Shown here piece by piece: positions 1-8,738 of a stretch of DNA of 35,399 bases. How positions within the stretch are numbered: position 1 is the first letter of the stretch; the number at the start of each line of letters is the position of its first letter. The stretch spans positions 1 to 35,399 of the forward strand of contig NZ_JANCTC010000031.1 in assembly GCF_024297145.1 (NCBI RefSeq). The letters run 5' to 3'. The position numbers and the translations under genes are program-made. Origin of the DNA: Mesorhizobium sp. LMG 17147 (GTDB lineage: Bacteria; Pseudomonadota; Alphaproteobacteria; Rhizobiales; Rhizobiaceae). The notes under the pieces were generated by a model. The model saw only the letters and a list, made by a program, of their open reading frames with translations. It was not told where the DNA came from and did no database searches.

Positions 1-774
1 ACGCGTTCGCGGTCGCGAGAAACTGGATCGACGAGCCAGCGGAAAGGGCATAGCTCACCGCGCTGAGCACTTTGTCGGTGCCGCCGCCCACAGCCTCAAT
101 CACCTTGTCGCCGGCATTGTCGACATAGTATGTGTCGTTGCCGCCATAGCCGGCCATCGTGTCGGCTCCGCCGAGGCCGTTGATGACATTGGCACCGGCA
201 TTGCCCTGGATCGTCTGGGCGAACTCATTGCCGGTCAGGTTGATGGCTGTGGTGCCGGACGCGTTCGCGGTCGCGAGAAACTGGATCGACGAGCCAGCGG
301 AAAGGGCATAGCTCACCGCGCTGAGCACTTTGTCGGTGCCGCCGCCCACAGCCTCAATCACCTTGTCGCCGGCATTGTCGACATAATAGGTGTCGTTGCC
401 GCCATAGCCGGTCATGGTATCGGCCCCACCCCCGCCGTTGATGACATTGGCGCCGGCATTGCCCTGGATAGTCTGGGCGAACGCATTGCCGGTCAGGTTG
501 ATCGCCGTGGTGCCGGACGGGCTGTTGGTGGCGAGAAGTTCGATTTCCGATCCGGCCGCAAGCGCATGACTTACGGAGGCGAATGCTTTATCGGTACCGC
601 CGCCCGCAGCCTCGATCTCCTTATCGCGGACGTCATCGACATAATAGGTGTCATTGCCGCCATAGCCGATCATCGTGTGGCCGCCGGCCCCGTGAAACAC
701 ATCGTCGCCGCTGGTGCCATACAAGGTGTCGCTTGTGTCGACTGGAGGCGGAGCGGTCCCAGTTGCGAGGTTGT
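1..774 (-). repeat. 258-bp tandem coding repeats (86-residue RTX modules)
   Basis: Positions 1-258 and 259-516 are consecutive copies of a 258-base unit. Their first roughly 125 bases are identical by eye, and the remainder differs at scattered, mostly synonymous sites. A third, clearly diverged copy occupies about 517-774. The period is a multiple of three, so the reading frame of the RTX gene is kept. More copies may follow outside the window. Sharing long identical runs suggests recent duplication or gene conversion. Confidence 0.9.
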
Positions 775-1501
775 GCTCCCGGAAAACGGCCTGCAGTTCC
801 GGGGAGCTCTCAAGCGCGGTGTCGCCTCGCTGCGATCCCCAGGCATACGCGTAGTCGAAGGCGGGTGACGGAACCAGCTTGGCCCAGTGCTCCATCATGG
901 TTTCCATCTGGGCGGCGGTGGGCACGACATATTTGCCACCCATGTCGGTGTTGTACTCGCCACCGCCAAACGCCTGGTAGCCCGGAACGATCTGGCTCGT
1001 CGGGATGCCCGATGCCTGAGCGGCGGCGACGAATTTGTCGATCATGTTGTAGTCGACCGGCCCATCCGTGCGGACGGGATAGACATCTATGCCGTAGTAA
1101 TCGATACCGGTATTGGCGGGATTGTACGTGCCCCTAAAATCCGGATTCGCCGACGTCCCCAGGCTCATCATTGTGATGTAGGTCTTGGCGCCTGGAAAAT
1201 GCTCATGGATCCAGTCGGATTCTGCCTTCAGATTCGCAGCAGAGGCGTAGGTACCCCATTGGCCAGTGGGATCCGGCTCGTCAACCAGGAAGAACCCAAA
1301 TACGTTCGGATTGCCGAGGAAAGGAGTAACCTTGTCGATAAAGGACTGGGTTACGCCGTTGGCCTCGTCGAGATAGACCAAGCCTTTCATGCCCTCTGGC
1401 AGCTCGTTGACCTGGTCAACATATTGCACGCTAGCCAGATTGAATCCGGCTTTTGCAATGTCCGTGCCGGATCCGCCCGACGTGTAATGGAGAGTCGCCA
1501 T
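1..1501 (-). CDS. RTX calcium-binding repeat protein with glycosidase-like N-terminal domain (C-terminus outside window)
   Basis: The minus strand is open from an ATG at 1501 to the window edge (500 codons visible). The start is preceded by GAGGG about 7 bases upstream. Residues 1 to about 245 look like a TIM-barrel glycosidase: a GFFLVDEP segment places a candidate catalytic acid at Glu75, and IDYYGIDVYP lies near a later strand. No N-terminal signal peptide is seen. From about residue 250 the protein changes to RTX-type modules (GGxGxD motifs followed by GYGGNDTYYVD), repeating every 86 residues. RTX proteins bind calcium and usually leave the cell by a type I system that reads a C-terminal signal, which lies outside the window. 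Secretion is therefore inferred from the family. Lying 12 kb from a polysaccharide cluster, it could act on extracellular glycan, but the substrate is unknown. The RTX assignment is firm; the glycosidase assignment is tentative. Confidence 0.85.
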   Translation of the reverse strand, partial: MATLHYTSGGSGTDIAKAGFNLASVQYVDQVNELPEGMKGLVYLDEANGVTQSFIDKVTPFLGNPNVFGFFLVDEPDPTGQWGTYASAANLKAESDWIHEHFPGAKTYITMMSLGTSANPDFRGTYNPANTGIDYYGIDVYPVRTDGPVDYNMIDKFVAAAQASGIPTSQIVPGYQAFGGGEYNTDMGGKYVVPTAAQMETMMEHWAKLVPSPAFDYAYAWGSQRGDTALESSPELQAVFREHNLATGTAPPPVDTSDTLYGTSGDDVFHGAGGHTMIGYGGNDTYYVDDVRDKEIEAAGGGTDKAFASVSHALAAGSEIELLATNSPSGTTAINLTGNAFAQTIQGNAGANVINGGGGADTMTGYGGNDTYYVDNAGDKVIEAVGGGTDKVLSAVSYALSAGSSIQFLATANASGTTAINLTGNEFAQTIQGNAGANVINGLGGADTMAGYGGNDTYYVDNAGDKVIEAVGGGTDKVLSAVSYALSAGSSIQFLATANA

Positions 1502-2132
1502 CCATAATCCCTCATTTTGATTCGATAGCGCCCCGCGGATGCCTGCCTACTAGAAGGTGTATATTAGCGCCAAATCACATACCCGCACGCCCTTGATAGA
1601 ATGATTGATCGGCGGCAGGATTCTCCCGTTGCGGCGAAAAATATACTTGCGGATAGTCGACATTGCGTGATTAAAGCAAATTAAAATGCGGATATGTCCT
1701 AAGTTGTTTTACAGAGATTCCTATTGATATTTAGACGATATTATACTTGTTGACGACAGTACAAGATAACAAAATCACTTACATTTAGAATTTGATTTTT
1801 ATTAAAATTAGTTTGATAATTGCGACGGTTACTACTAGAGTGGCGTTGGATGTCCTGACTTATCTGAAGAAGAGCAAGAAAATCTGATGTTTTTGGATCA
1901 TAAAAGTTCTAAACTATAAGATCGAACGCCAAACCGGGGCAGAAAACTGCTTTTCTCCACAAGATGCATTTGACTGCCGGCCAATTGAGCCGACATTAAA
2001 CTAAGATGCCAGCCGGATCGCGCTCTCTGCCGGAGGCACCAATTTGTTGTGGACAGATACCGCAGGTACCAGCCCGCGACCAAGATATCTGCAACTGAGA
2101 TTACGACTCAGGGGACCGTCAAATTGGAGAAC
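1502..2132. other. AT-rich intergenic region upstream of the RTX gene
   Basis: About 630 bases without a credible gene. Positions about 1560-1900 are strikingly AT-rich against the surrounding sequence. On the minus strand a perfect TATAAT lies at 1745-1740, but no good -35 hexamer sits at the right distance (the best is TTATCT with an 18-base spacer). A promoter for the RTX gene with a leader of about 230 bases is therefore possible but weak. AT-rich upstream regions are typical of regulated, horizontally acquired or silenced secreted-protein genes; that is an inference. Confidence 0.5.
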
Positions 2133-2207
2133 TGGCTGGGGCGCCAGGATTCGAACCTGGGAATGTCGGTACCAAAAACCGATGCCTTACCACTTGGCGA
2201 CGCCCCA
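2133..2207 (-). tRNA. tRNA-Gln (anticodon UUG)
   Basis: Reading the minus strand, the acceptor stem TGGGGCG pairs with CGCCCCA. The D arm is GCC/GGC, the anticodon stem TCGGT/ACCGA encloses loop TTTTGGT with anticodon TTG, and the T arm CCAGG/CCTGG holds TTCGAAT. The discriminator G is followed by an encoded CCA. The length with CCA is 75 bases. All stems pair without mismatch, so the call is secure. Confidence 0.97.
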
Positions 2208-2238
2208 ACAGCCGGAGCGTGCCCGCTGTGCGCGCGGC

Positions 2239-2267
2239 CTTATAGGACGAGCCGCGAGAAAGCTCAA
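2239..2267 (-). promoter_or_regulatory. Sigma-70-type promoter for tRNA-Gln
   Basis: On the minus strand TTGAGC (2267-2262) and TATAAG (2244-2239) are separated by exactly 17 bases. The -10 hexamer ends 31 bases before the tRNA 5' end, leaving a leader of about 25 bases, a normal arrangement for a tRNA gene. Confidence 0.7.
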
Positions 2268-2329
2268 TGCCGACATATCGACTATGCGCGACCGACCCGC
2301 CAGTTTTGCAATCGTCACTTTGAACGGAC

Positions 2330-2674
2330 CTATTCACCCCAAACAGCCATTTCATTGCCGGCCGGATCGAGGAAATGGAACCGCCTGCCGCCGGGAAATG
2401 AAAAGACCGTCTTGACGACGGTGCCGCCGGCATTCTCGACGGCGCTTAGTGTTTCCTCCAGCCTTTCGGAATAGATCACGGGCAGCGGCTTGGCCGGCGC
2501 ATCTTGGCCATCCGCCTGAAAACCGCCGTCCAGCCCTTCGGCAAAAGCTGAATAGGTCGGCCCGTAATCGGTGAACGACCATGAGAAGGCTGCGCTGTAG
2601 AAAGCCTTCACGCTGTCCAGCGTTCCGCCTGTGGCTGGCATTTCCAGATAATCGAGCTTTCCGGCCATTCTCAT
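2330..2674 (-). CDS. VOC (glyoxalase/bleomycin-resistance-like) family protein
   Basis: A 114-residue protein of the vicinal oxygen chelate superfamily. It begins MRMAGKLDYLEMPA and continues with the typical strand-helix pattern (FYSAAFSWSF) and a C-terminal half ending in FHFLDPAGNEMAVW, the usual metal-ligand Glu region of the fold. The ATG at 2674 is preferred because AGGG lies 7 bases upstream; a longer TTG start at 2722 is possible. Members include glyoxalases, dioxygenases and resistance proteins. The substrate cannot be deduced. It lies alone between the tRNA and ppdK, divergent from ppdK. Confidence 0.85.
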   Translation of the reverse strand: MRMAGKLDYLEMPATGGTLDSVKAFYSAAFSWSFTDYGPTYSAFAEGLDGGFQADGQDAPAKPLPVIYSERLEETLSAVENAGGTVVKTVFSFPGGRRFHFLDPAGNEMAVWGE

Positions 2675-2864
2675 CGTTCTGCCCTTTTTGTTCTCGTTAT
2701 GTTCTACAACAAAGCTTTCCAAAAATCAAGTCTTTTCTGTGCCGCTTTTCCTTAATCGATTGTAGAGGCCCGGCCGGCTTGGCCGATGCCTTGCCTTTCG
2801 CACTGCAGCATCATATCGCTCGATTTGCCAAACCTTTCCAATCTCCTGCAACCGGGGAGCAAGC

Positions 2865-5543
2865 ATGACCAAATGGGTATACACCTTTGGCGACGGCGCC
2901 GCGGAAGGCCGTGCCGGCGACCGCAATCTGCTCGGTGGCAAGGGCGCCAACCTTGCCGAAATGTGCAGCTTGGGCCTGCCGGTGCCGCCGGGCTTCACCA
3001 TCACCACCGAGGTCTGCAACGCCTATTACGCCAACGGCCACACGTACCCGGCTTCGCTGGAGGCGGACGTTGCGGTCGCGCTCGACCATATCGGTCGGCT
3101 GACCGGACGCCGTTTCGGCGATCCCTCGAAACTGCTTTTGGTGTCGGTTCGCTCAGGGGCGCGCGCCTCGATGCCCGGCATGATGGACACCGTGCTCAAT
3201 CTTGGCCTCAATGACGAGACGGTGGAAGCACTGGCCGCCGATTCAGGCGATGCGCGGTTCGCCTATGACAGTTACCGCCGTTTCATCCAGATGTATTCCG
3301 ATGTCGTCATGGGCCTCGACCATGAGGTCTTCGAGGAAATCCTCGAAGACCAGAAGGGCGGCCTTGGCCATGAGCTCGACACCGAGCTGACAGCCATCGA
3401 ATGGCAAGGCGTGATCGCGCTCTACAAGGCCAAGGTCGAGGAGGAGCTTGGCAAGCCCTTTCCGCAGGATCCGCACGAGCAGCTCTGGGGCGCCATCGGC
3501 GCAGTGTTTTCCAGCTGGATGAACAACCGCGCCATCACCTACCGGCGCCTGCACGATATCCCCGAAAGCTGGGGCACGGCAGTCAACGTCCAGGCCATGG
3601 TCTTCGGCAATATGGGGGACACCTCGGCCACCGGCGTCGCCTTCACCCGCAATCCGTCGACCGGCGAAAAGCAGCTTTATGGCGAGTTCCTGGTCAATGC
3701 CCAGGGCGAGGATGTCGTCGCCGGCATCCGCACGCCGCAGAACATCACTGAGGCTGCGCGGATTGCCGCCGGCTCAGACAAGCCGTCGCTGCAGAAGCTG
3801 ATGCCGGACGCCTTCCAGGCTTTCGTCAGCATCTCCGACCGTCTGGAAAGACATTACCGCGACATGCAGGATCTCGAATTCACCATCGAGCGCGGCAAAT
3901 TGTGGATGCTGCAGACCAGGTCCGGCAAGCGCACCGCCAAGGCGGCGCTGAAGATTGCCGTCGACATGGCCAGGGACGGATTGATCTCGAAGGAGGAGGC
4001 CGTCGCCCGCATCGATCCGGCCTCGCTCGACCAGTTGCTGCATCCGACGATCGATCCGAAGGCGGCGCGCGATGTGATCGGCGTCGGCCTGCCGGCATCG
4101 CCAGGCGCTGCCACCGGCGAGATCGTGTTTTCCTCGAACGACGCCGAGGAAGCCAAGACGCAAGGCCGCAAGGCTATCCTGGTCCGCATCGAGACCAGCC
4201 CCGAAGACATCCACGGCATGCATGCGGCCGAAGGCATCCTGACGACGCGCGGCGGCATGACCAGCCACGCCGCCGTGGTGGCGCGCGGCATGGGCAAGCC
4301 TTGCGTATCAGGAGCCGGCTCGCTGCGCGTCGACTACAAAGCCGGCACGCTGATGGCGATGGGCGCGACCTTCCGCAAGGGCGACATCATCACCATCGAC
4401 GGCGGTAAAGGCCAGGTGCTGAAAGGCGCGGTACCGATGCTGCAGCCGGAACTCTCGGGCGATTTCGCCGCCATCATGGAATGGGCCGACAGCGTGCGTC
4501 GCATGAAGGTGCGCACCAATGCCGAGACGCCGCTCGATGCGCGCATGGCGCGCTCCTTCGGCGCCGAAGGCATCGGGCTTTGCCGCACCGAACACATGTT
4601 CTTCGACGGCGACCGCATCGTTGCCATGCGCGAGATGATCCTGGCCGATACGGAAAAAGACCGGCGGACGGCGCTGGCCAAGCTGTTGCCGATGCAGCGC
4701 TCGGATTTCCTCGAGCTGTTCGAGATCATGGCCGGCCTGCCGGTGACGATCCGCCTGCTCGATCCGCCGTTGCACGAATTCCTGCCGAAGACCGAGGAGG
4801 AGTTGGCCGAGGTCGCCGCTGCCATGAACGTATCGCCGGACAAGCTCAGGCGGCGCACCGAAGCGCTGCACGAGTTCAATCCGATGCTCGGCCACCGTGG
4901 CTGCCGGCTTGCGGTTTCCTATCCCGAAATCGCCGAGATGCAGGCGCGCGCCATCTTCGAGGCCGCCGTGAAAGCCGGCAGGAAGGCCGGCGCGCTGGTG
5001 GTCCCGGAGATCATGGTGCCGCTGGTCGGCCTGGCGAAGGAGCTCGAATTCGTCAAGGCGCGCATCGATGCCGTCGCCAAGAGCGTGATTGAGGAAACCG
5101 GCGTCAAGATCACCTATCTTACCGGCACGATGATCGAACTGCCGCGCGCCGCGATCCGCGCTCATGTCATTGCCGAGGCGGCCGAATTTTTCTCCTTCGG
5201 CACCAACGATCTGACCCAGACCACCTTCGGCATCTCGCGCGACGACGCGGCCTCGTTCCTCGAGACCTACCGGCAAAAAGGCATCATCGAGCAGGATCCA
5301 TTCGTGTCGCTCGATATCGAGGGTGTCGGCGAGCTGGTGCGGATGGCGGCCGAGAAGGGCAGGGCGACGCGGCCCGACATCAAGCTCGGCATTTGCGGCG
5401 AGCATGGCGGCGACCCAGCCTCGATCCGTTTCTGCGAAGAGGTCGGCCTCGACTATGTCTCGTGCTCGCCCTACCGCGTGCCTATCGCCAGGCTGGCCGC
5501 CGCGCAGGCGGCGGTGAAGGCTGCAAAGAACGGCCGCGGATAG
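2865..5543 (+). CDS. ppdK: Pyruvate, phosphate dikinase
   Basis: An 892-residue enzyme of full family length that interconverts pyruvate, ATP and Pi with phosphoenolpyruvate, AMP and PPi in the cytoplasm, linking glycolysis and gluconeogenesis. The N-terminal ATP-grasp domain opens with LLGGKGANLAEM. The central swivelling phosphohistidine domain contains GGMTSHAAVVARGMGKPC with the phosphorylated His468. The C-terminal TIM barrel has SFGTNDLTQTTFG and the ICGEHGGDP loop with catalytic Cys844. GGGGAG about 5 bases before the ATG supports the start. It appears monocistronic; the next plus-strand gene begins 135 bases downstream. No frameshift or missing active-site residue was seen. Confidence 0.98.
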   Translation: MTKWVYTFGDGAAEGRAGDRNLLGGKGANLAEMCSLGLPVPPGFTITTEVCNAYYANGHTYPASLEADVAVALDHIGRLTGRRFGDPSKLLLVSVRSGARASMPGMMDTVLNLGLNDETVEALAADSGDARFAYDSYRRFIQMYSDVVMGLDHEVFEEILEDQKGGLGHELDTELTAIEWQGVIALYKAKVEEELGKPFPQDPHEQLWGAIGAVFSSWMNNRAITYRRLHDIPESWGTAVNVQAMVFGNMGDTSATGVAFTRNPSTGEKQLYGEFLVNAQGEDVVAGIRTPQNITEAARIAAGSDKPSLQKLMPDAFQAFVSISDRLERHYRDMQDLEFTIERGKLWMLQTRSGKRTAKAALKIAVDMARDGLISKEEAVARIDPASLDQLLHPTIDPKAARDVIGVGLPASPGAATGEIVFSSNDAEEAKTQGRKAILVRIETSPEDIHGMHAAEGILTTRGGMTSHAAVVARGMGKPCVSGAGSLRVDYKAGTLMAMGATFRKGDIITIDGGKGQVLKGAVPMLQPELSGDFAAIMEWADSVRRMKVRTNAETPLDARMARSFGAEGIGLCRTEHMFFDGDRIVAMREMILADTEKDRRTALAKLLPMQRSDFLELFEIMAGLPVTIRLLDPPLHEFLPKTEEELAEVAAAMNVSPDKLRRRTEALHEFNPMLGHRGCRLAVSYPEIAEMQARAIFEAAVKAGRKAGALVVPEIMVPLVGLAKELEFVKARIDAVAKSVIEETGVKITYLTGTMIELPRAAIRAHVIAEAAEFFSFGTNDLTQTTFGISRDDAASFLETYRQKGIIEQDPFVSLDIEGVGELVRMAAEKGRATRPDIKLGICGEHGGDPASIRFCEEVGLDYVSCSPYRVPIARLAAAQAAVKAAKNGRG

Positions 5544-5678
5544 GAGTTGGAGTCCACCGGCGTCTGACCTTACGGATTTGTAACCAAATTCACGCGAACG
5601 TGCGCGTGACGGCCCCAAATCCCGACATCGTTTCTGCCCAGTTTCCGGCCCCCGAACCCGCCCCGGTGCCAGAAACAG

Positions 5679-6782
5679 ATGTTGCAGACCCCGCCCGCGC
5701 ACGTCCGCTCGATTCTCATCCTCCAGACGAAATTCATCGGCGATCTTGTCCTCGCCTCGGCGCTCGCCAGAAACCTGCGCCTCGAATATCCAAAGGCCAG
5801 GATCGTGTTCCTTTGCGAGGCGAGCTTTGCCAGTTTCCTGACGGCTCATGGCATCGCCTCGGACGTGGTGGCATTCCGGCGCGCCCGGATGCGTGGCACC
5901 CCACTGGAGCGTGGCCGCGAGCTTTACGCGATGGTGCGCGCTCTGCGCCGGTTTCGGTTTGACCTGACCATCGACCTGGCCGATTCCAGAACCTCACGCA
6001 TCATCGTCAGGCTCGTCAATGCCAAGACCCGCGTCGGATATGATCCTCCCGAAAAACCGTTGCGCTGGCTGGAGCGCCAGCCCGCCAACGTCCTGGCCAA
6101 GCCGTTTGGCTTTGGTGGCCGGCATTATCTCTACCGCTACCTATCGCCGCTTGAGGCGCTTGGCGTGGAGTTGCGTGCGCCGGTCCCAACGATTGAGCCG
6201 CTGCCGCTGGAGACCGCCAAGGCATTGGCGCTTCTCGACAGGCATCATCTCCGGCGTAACGCCTTCATAGCCGTTCATGCGGGAGCGAGCTTCCGGGGCC
6301 GGCAATGGCAACCGGAACGTTTTGCGCTGGCGATCGACGAGCTCTCGCGACAGACCGGGCTGGACTTCCTGCTCGTCGGCGGCCCCGGTGAACGGGCATC
6401 TGCCGAGCGAATCGTCGCCAAGGCCGCTTCGCCGGTCGTCAACGTGGTCGGGGGTCTCTCGCTGGCAACGCTGCTGGCGGTCCTCGGCCAGGCACGCCTG
6501 TTTCTGGGGAACGAGAGTGGCCCGATGCACATGGCCGCCGCCGCGGGAACGCCGGTTGTCGGCCTCTTCGGGTTGACCGACCCCGCTGTCTGGGGTCCTG
6601 TCGGCGTGGCCAGTGTTACGCCGCGGCCCTCCATGCCTTGCGAGTGCATAGCCAGTGACCTGTGCCGCCGTCCCGATCCGAGCAAGGCTTTCTGCGTCTG
6701 GCGACTAGAGGTCAAAGCGGTTGTCGACGCGGTGCGCGCGATCCTTTCACGTACGGTTAAGGACGTCGAGCACGCATTGTGA
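5679..6782 (+). CDS. Glycosyltransferase family 9 (ADP-heptose:LPS heptosyltransferase-like)
   Basis: A 367-residue GT-B enzyme of the GT9 family. The N-terminal half begins ILILQTKFIGDLVLASALARNL. The C-terminal half has HAGASFRGRQWQPERFA, FLLVGGPGERASAE and FLGNESGPMHMAAAAGTPVVGLFG, the nucleotide-sugar-binding signature of WaaC/WaaF/WaaQ-type enzymes. These transfer heptose from ADP-heptose to LPS core at the inner membrane. Rhizobial cores vary, so the donor sugar is not certain. No strong ribosome-binding site precedes the ATG. It is about 6.5 kb from the polysaccharide cluster and is probably independent of it. Confidence 0.88.
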   Translation: MLQTPPAHVRSILILQTKFIGDLVLASALARNLRLEYPKARIVFLCEASFASFLTAHGIASDVVAFRRARMRGTPLERGRELYAMVRALRRFRFDLTIDLADSRTSRIIVRLVNAKTRVGYDPPEKPLRWLERQPANVLAKPFGFGGRHYLYRYLSPLEALGVELRAPVPTIEPLPLETAKALALLDRHHLRRNAFIAVHAGASFRGRQWQPERFALAIDELSRQTGLDFLLVGGPGERASAERIVAKAASPVVNVVGGLSLATLLAVLGQARLFLGNESGPMHMAAAAGTPVVGLFGLTDPAVWGPVGVASVTPRPSMPCECIASDLCRRPDPSKAFCVWRLEVKAVVDAVRAILSRTVKDVEHAL

Positions 6783-6921
6783 CCTCGTGCTTGCCAAAGG
6801 TCAGGCCGGCGGTCAAATTGCCGCTGCCGACGCTTTTGCAGGGGCATCGTCCCGATTTCCGCCTTGATGCCGGTCTTGGGGTCGCCGCTTCAACTTTGAT
6901 CCGGCGACCTGGAAATAATCA

Positions 6922-7659
6922 ATGCGCCTGTTCCAAAAGCATTTTTGCGCCATTGCGATATCGCTGTGGGCTGCTTCTCCCAGCAACGCCCAGTTGCTCG
7001 TCGAACCGACGCTGCACATCAAGGCCGAGGCGGGCGGCGGCCGCGTCGCGCTGACGCTCGATGCCTGCGGCGGGCGGACCGATACAAGGATTCTCTCGGC
7101 GCTGGTGGAAAACAAGATTCCCGCCATCATTTTCGTCACCGGCATCTGGCTGAAACACAACGCCGCCGCCGTCGAGATCATGCGGGCGCATCCCGATCTG
7201 TTTGAATTGGAAAACCATGGCGGCCGCCACGTCCCGGCCGTCGACACGCCGCAAAAGATCTACGGCATTCGCAGTGCCGGTAGCCCGGAGGCCGTGCTGG
7301 CCGAAGTCGAATCCGGTGCTGCCGCTCTTGCCGTGACCGGCGAACCGGCGCCGAAATGGTTTCGCGGTGCAACCGCCGAATACAGCCCGTCGGCAATCGC
7401 CATGATCCGCAAGCTTGGCTTCAAGATCGCCGGATTCTCGATCAACGGCGACGGCGGCTCATTGCTCGGCGCAAAACAGACCGCCCGGCGCATCGCGGCG
7501 GCAAAGGACGGTGACGTCATCATCGCTCATATCAACCAGCCGACCCATGCGGCCGGCGAAGGCGTGGTGCAAGGCCTCCTGGCGCTGAAGGCGAAGGGCC
7601 TCACCTTCGTGCGGCTCGACGAGGCCGACGGCGTCGGCGATGAAGGCACCACCGACTGA
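6922..7659 (+). CDS. Polysaccharide deacetylase family protein (divergent NodB-fold), exported
   Basis: A 245-residue protein with an N-terminal signal peptide (cleavage probably after SNA, residue 23) and a NodB-homology domain. Motif 1 is TLDACGG (residues 45-51) rather than TFDDG: the catalytic-base Asp47 is kept but the second, metal-binding Asp is replaced by Ala. Motif 2 is HGGRH (His99, His103), motif 3 contains Arg148 (RGATAEY), and a late DVIIAHIN supplies His203. Canonical members remove N- or O-acetyl groups from chitin, peptidoglycan or exopolysaccharide. The periplasmic location is inferred from the signal. The altered motif makes both activity and metal use uncertain. The stop abuts the stop of the convergent DUF427 gene. 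Confidence 0.85.
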   Translation: MRLFQKHFCAIAISLWAASPSNAQLLVEPTLHIKAEAGGGRVALTLDACGGRTDTRILSALVENKIPAIIFVTGIWLKHNAAAVEIMRAHPDLFELENHGGRHVPAVDTPQKIYGIRSAGSPEAVLAEVESGAAALAVTGEPAPKWFRGATAEYSPSAIAMIRKLGFKIAGFSINGDGGSLLGAKQTARRIAAAKDGDVIIAHINQPTHAAGEGVVQGLLALKAKGLTFVRLDEADGVGDEGTTD

Positions 7660-8049
7660 TCAGCCGGGCGTGGCCTCGATCGTCACCTTGTTTGGATAGA
7701 ACGCGCCGTGATCGCGAATGTCTGACATCTCGTCGAACGGCCGTTCATAGGCCCACATCGCATCCTTGCCGGCATCGCCGGCGGGGAGCACGCTCCAATA
7801 GCTGGCCTCGCCCTTGTAGGGGCAATGGGTCGAGTGTTCGGTCTTGCCAAGCTGGTTGAAGTCGATGTCGTCGAACGGAATGTAGAAAACCGGAGGGTAG
7901 GGCGATTCGGTCAGCACTTTGACCTTGCTGGACGAGGCGATGACGGTATCGCCGGCGCGCACCGTCACGGTCCCCTTATAAGGCTCGACGGCGATGACCT
8001 TGTCCGGATTGCGTTGAAAGCCGGGTGCCGGGTTTGCGATCTGGTCCAT
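7660..8049 (-). CDS. DUF427 family protein
   Basis: A 129-residue protein matching the DUF427 pattern: VRAGDTVIASSSKVKVLTE, the PPVFYIPFDDI segment, and HCPYKGEASYW with AMWAYERPFDEM. The family is small and beta-rich, and its biochemical role is not established. The ATG at 8049 is chosen because GGAG lies 7 bases upstream; the frame stays open upstream but lacks a better start. It lies 124 bases downstream of the hypothetical gene on the same strand and could be cotranscribed. Confidence 0.9.
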   Translation of the reverse strand: MDQIANPAPGFQRNPDKVIAVEPYKGTVTVRAGDTVIASSSKVKVLTESPYPPVFYIPFDDIDFNQLGKTEHSTHCPYKGEASYWSVLPAGDAGKDAMWAYERPFDEMSDIRDHGAFYPNKVTIEATPG

Positions 8050-8173
8050 GTCGGATCTCCTTGCCTCAACCCAAGATGTGTCTGGCAAGAGCCTCGCGCA
8101 AGAGCTGCTTGCCACCAAGCGGGTGTCGCCCGCAGGCGGCAGTCTTGCGCTGGCCTCCGGTATCCGCTTGGAA

Positions 8174-8560
8174 TCAGGCAGCGGCCTGGAAGGCGTCCAT
8201 CAGCCCGGCATAGGCGACGGCAATGCCGGCCACCGGATTGCTGCTTTTCGCAGTGGTCTCGACCTTCAGCGCACCACCGCTGGTCGGCAAGGTGAGCAGC
8301 AGGAACTGGCGATTGCCGCCATCGCCGACGCAGGCGGCAGCGACGTGCTGGGCTTTGCCCTCGTTCTCGACGCACATCTTGAACAAGAGCGTGCCGCCGA
8401 CCGCTTCGAGGGCGCCACCGACGACCTCGACGAATTCATCTTCGGAAACGGTTTTGGCGTCGGGCACCAGATCGGCCTGCGCGACATCGGCTGCCACCAC
8501 ATCGGCCAGACTTTCAGCAAGCGTATTTTCGAGGGCTTCGTCGTCGAGCTGCGCGTCCAT
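8174..8560 (-). CDS. Hypothetical acidic protein
   Basis: A 128-residue protein, strongly acidic in its first half and Ala/Val-rich throughout, with no signal peptide or membrane segment. GAGGTG is placed 5 bases before the ATG. The phrases LLFKMCVENEGKAQ and FLLLTLPTSGGALKVET suggest a compact alpha/beta fold, but I recognise no family. A long reading frame on the opposite strand exists but has a poor start. The ribosome-binding site and composition favour this strand. Confidence 0.7.
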   Translation of the reverse strand: MDAQLDDEALENTLAESLADVVAADVAQADLVPDAKTVSEDEFVEVVGGALEAVGGTLLFKMCVENEGKAQHVAAACVGDGGNRQFLLLTLPTSGGALKVETTAKSSNPVAGIAVAYAGLMDAFQAAA

Positions 8561-8738
8561 GCGACACCTCTTTCATTAGCCAATCGCGCCCCGCCCGTTA
8601 ATCAACGTTAACGCCGAGGATGGCCGGATTGTGGCGAATTCGGCCTCATTTCGTCCTATGCACCGCTCCAGCCCGGTCACCGCTGGACAATTCGCCGGTT
8701 CGTCCCACAATGGCGCAAAAAATAATGGGAGGAGCAAG

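Noticed and set aside
1..774. Direct repeats considered as a CRISPR array
   Set aside because: The units are contiguous without spacers, 258 bases long and in frame with an RTX coding sequence.
566..1507. Plus-strand frames of 100, 184 and 206 codons over the left end
   Set aside because: They are shadows of the RTX gene; the minus strand shows repeated GGxGxD motifs and a good start.
4308..5849. 513-codon open frame on the minus strand across ppdK
   Set aside because: It is the antisense of the well-conserved PPDK catalytic domains. High-GC codon bias keeps the opposite frame open; the product has no recognisable motif.
8048..8611. 187-codon plus-strand frame over the hypothetical gene
   Set aside because: The minus-strand gene has GAGGTG at the right spacing and a coherent acidic composition. 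The plus frame has neither. Some doubt remains.
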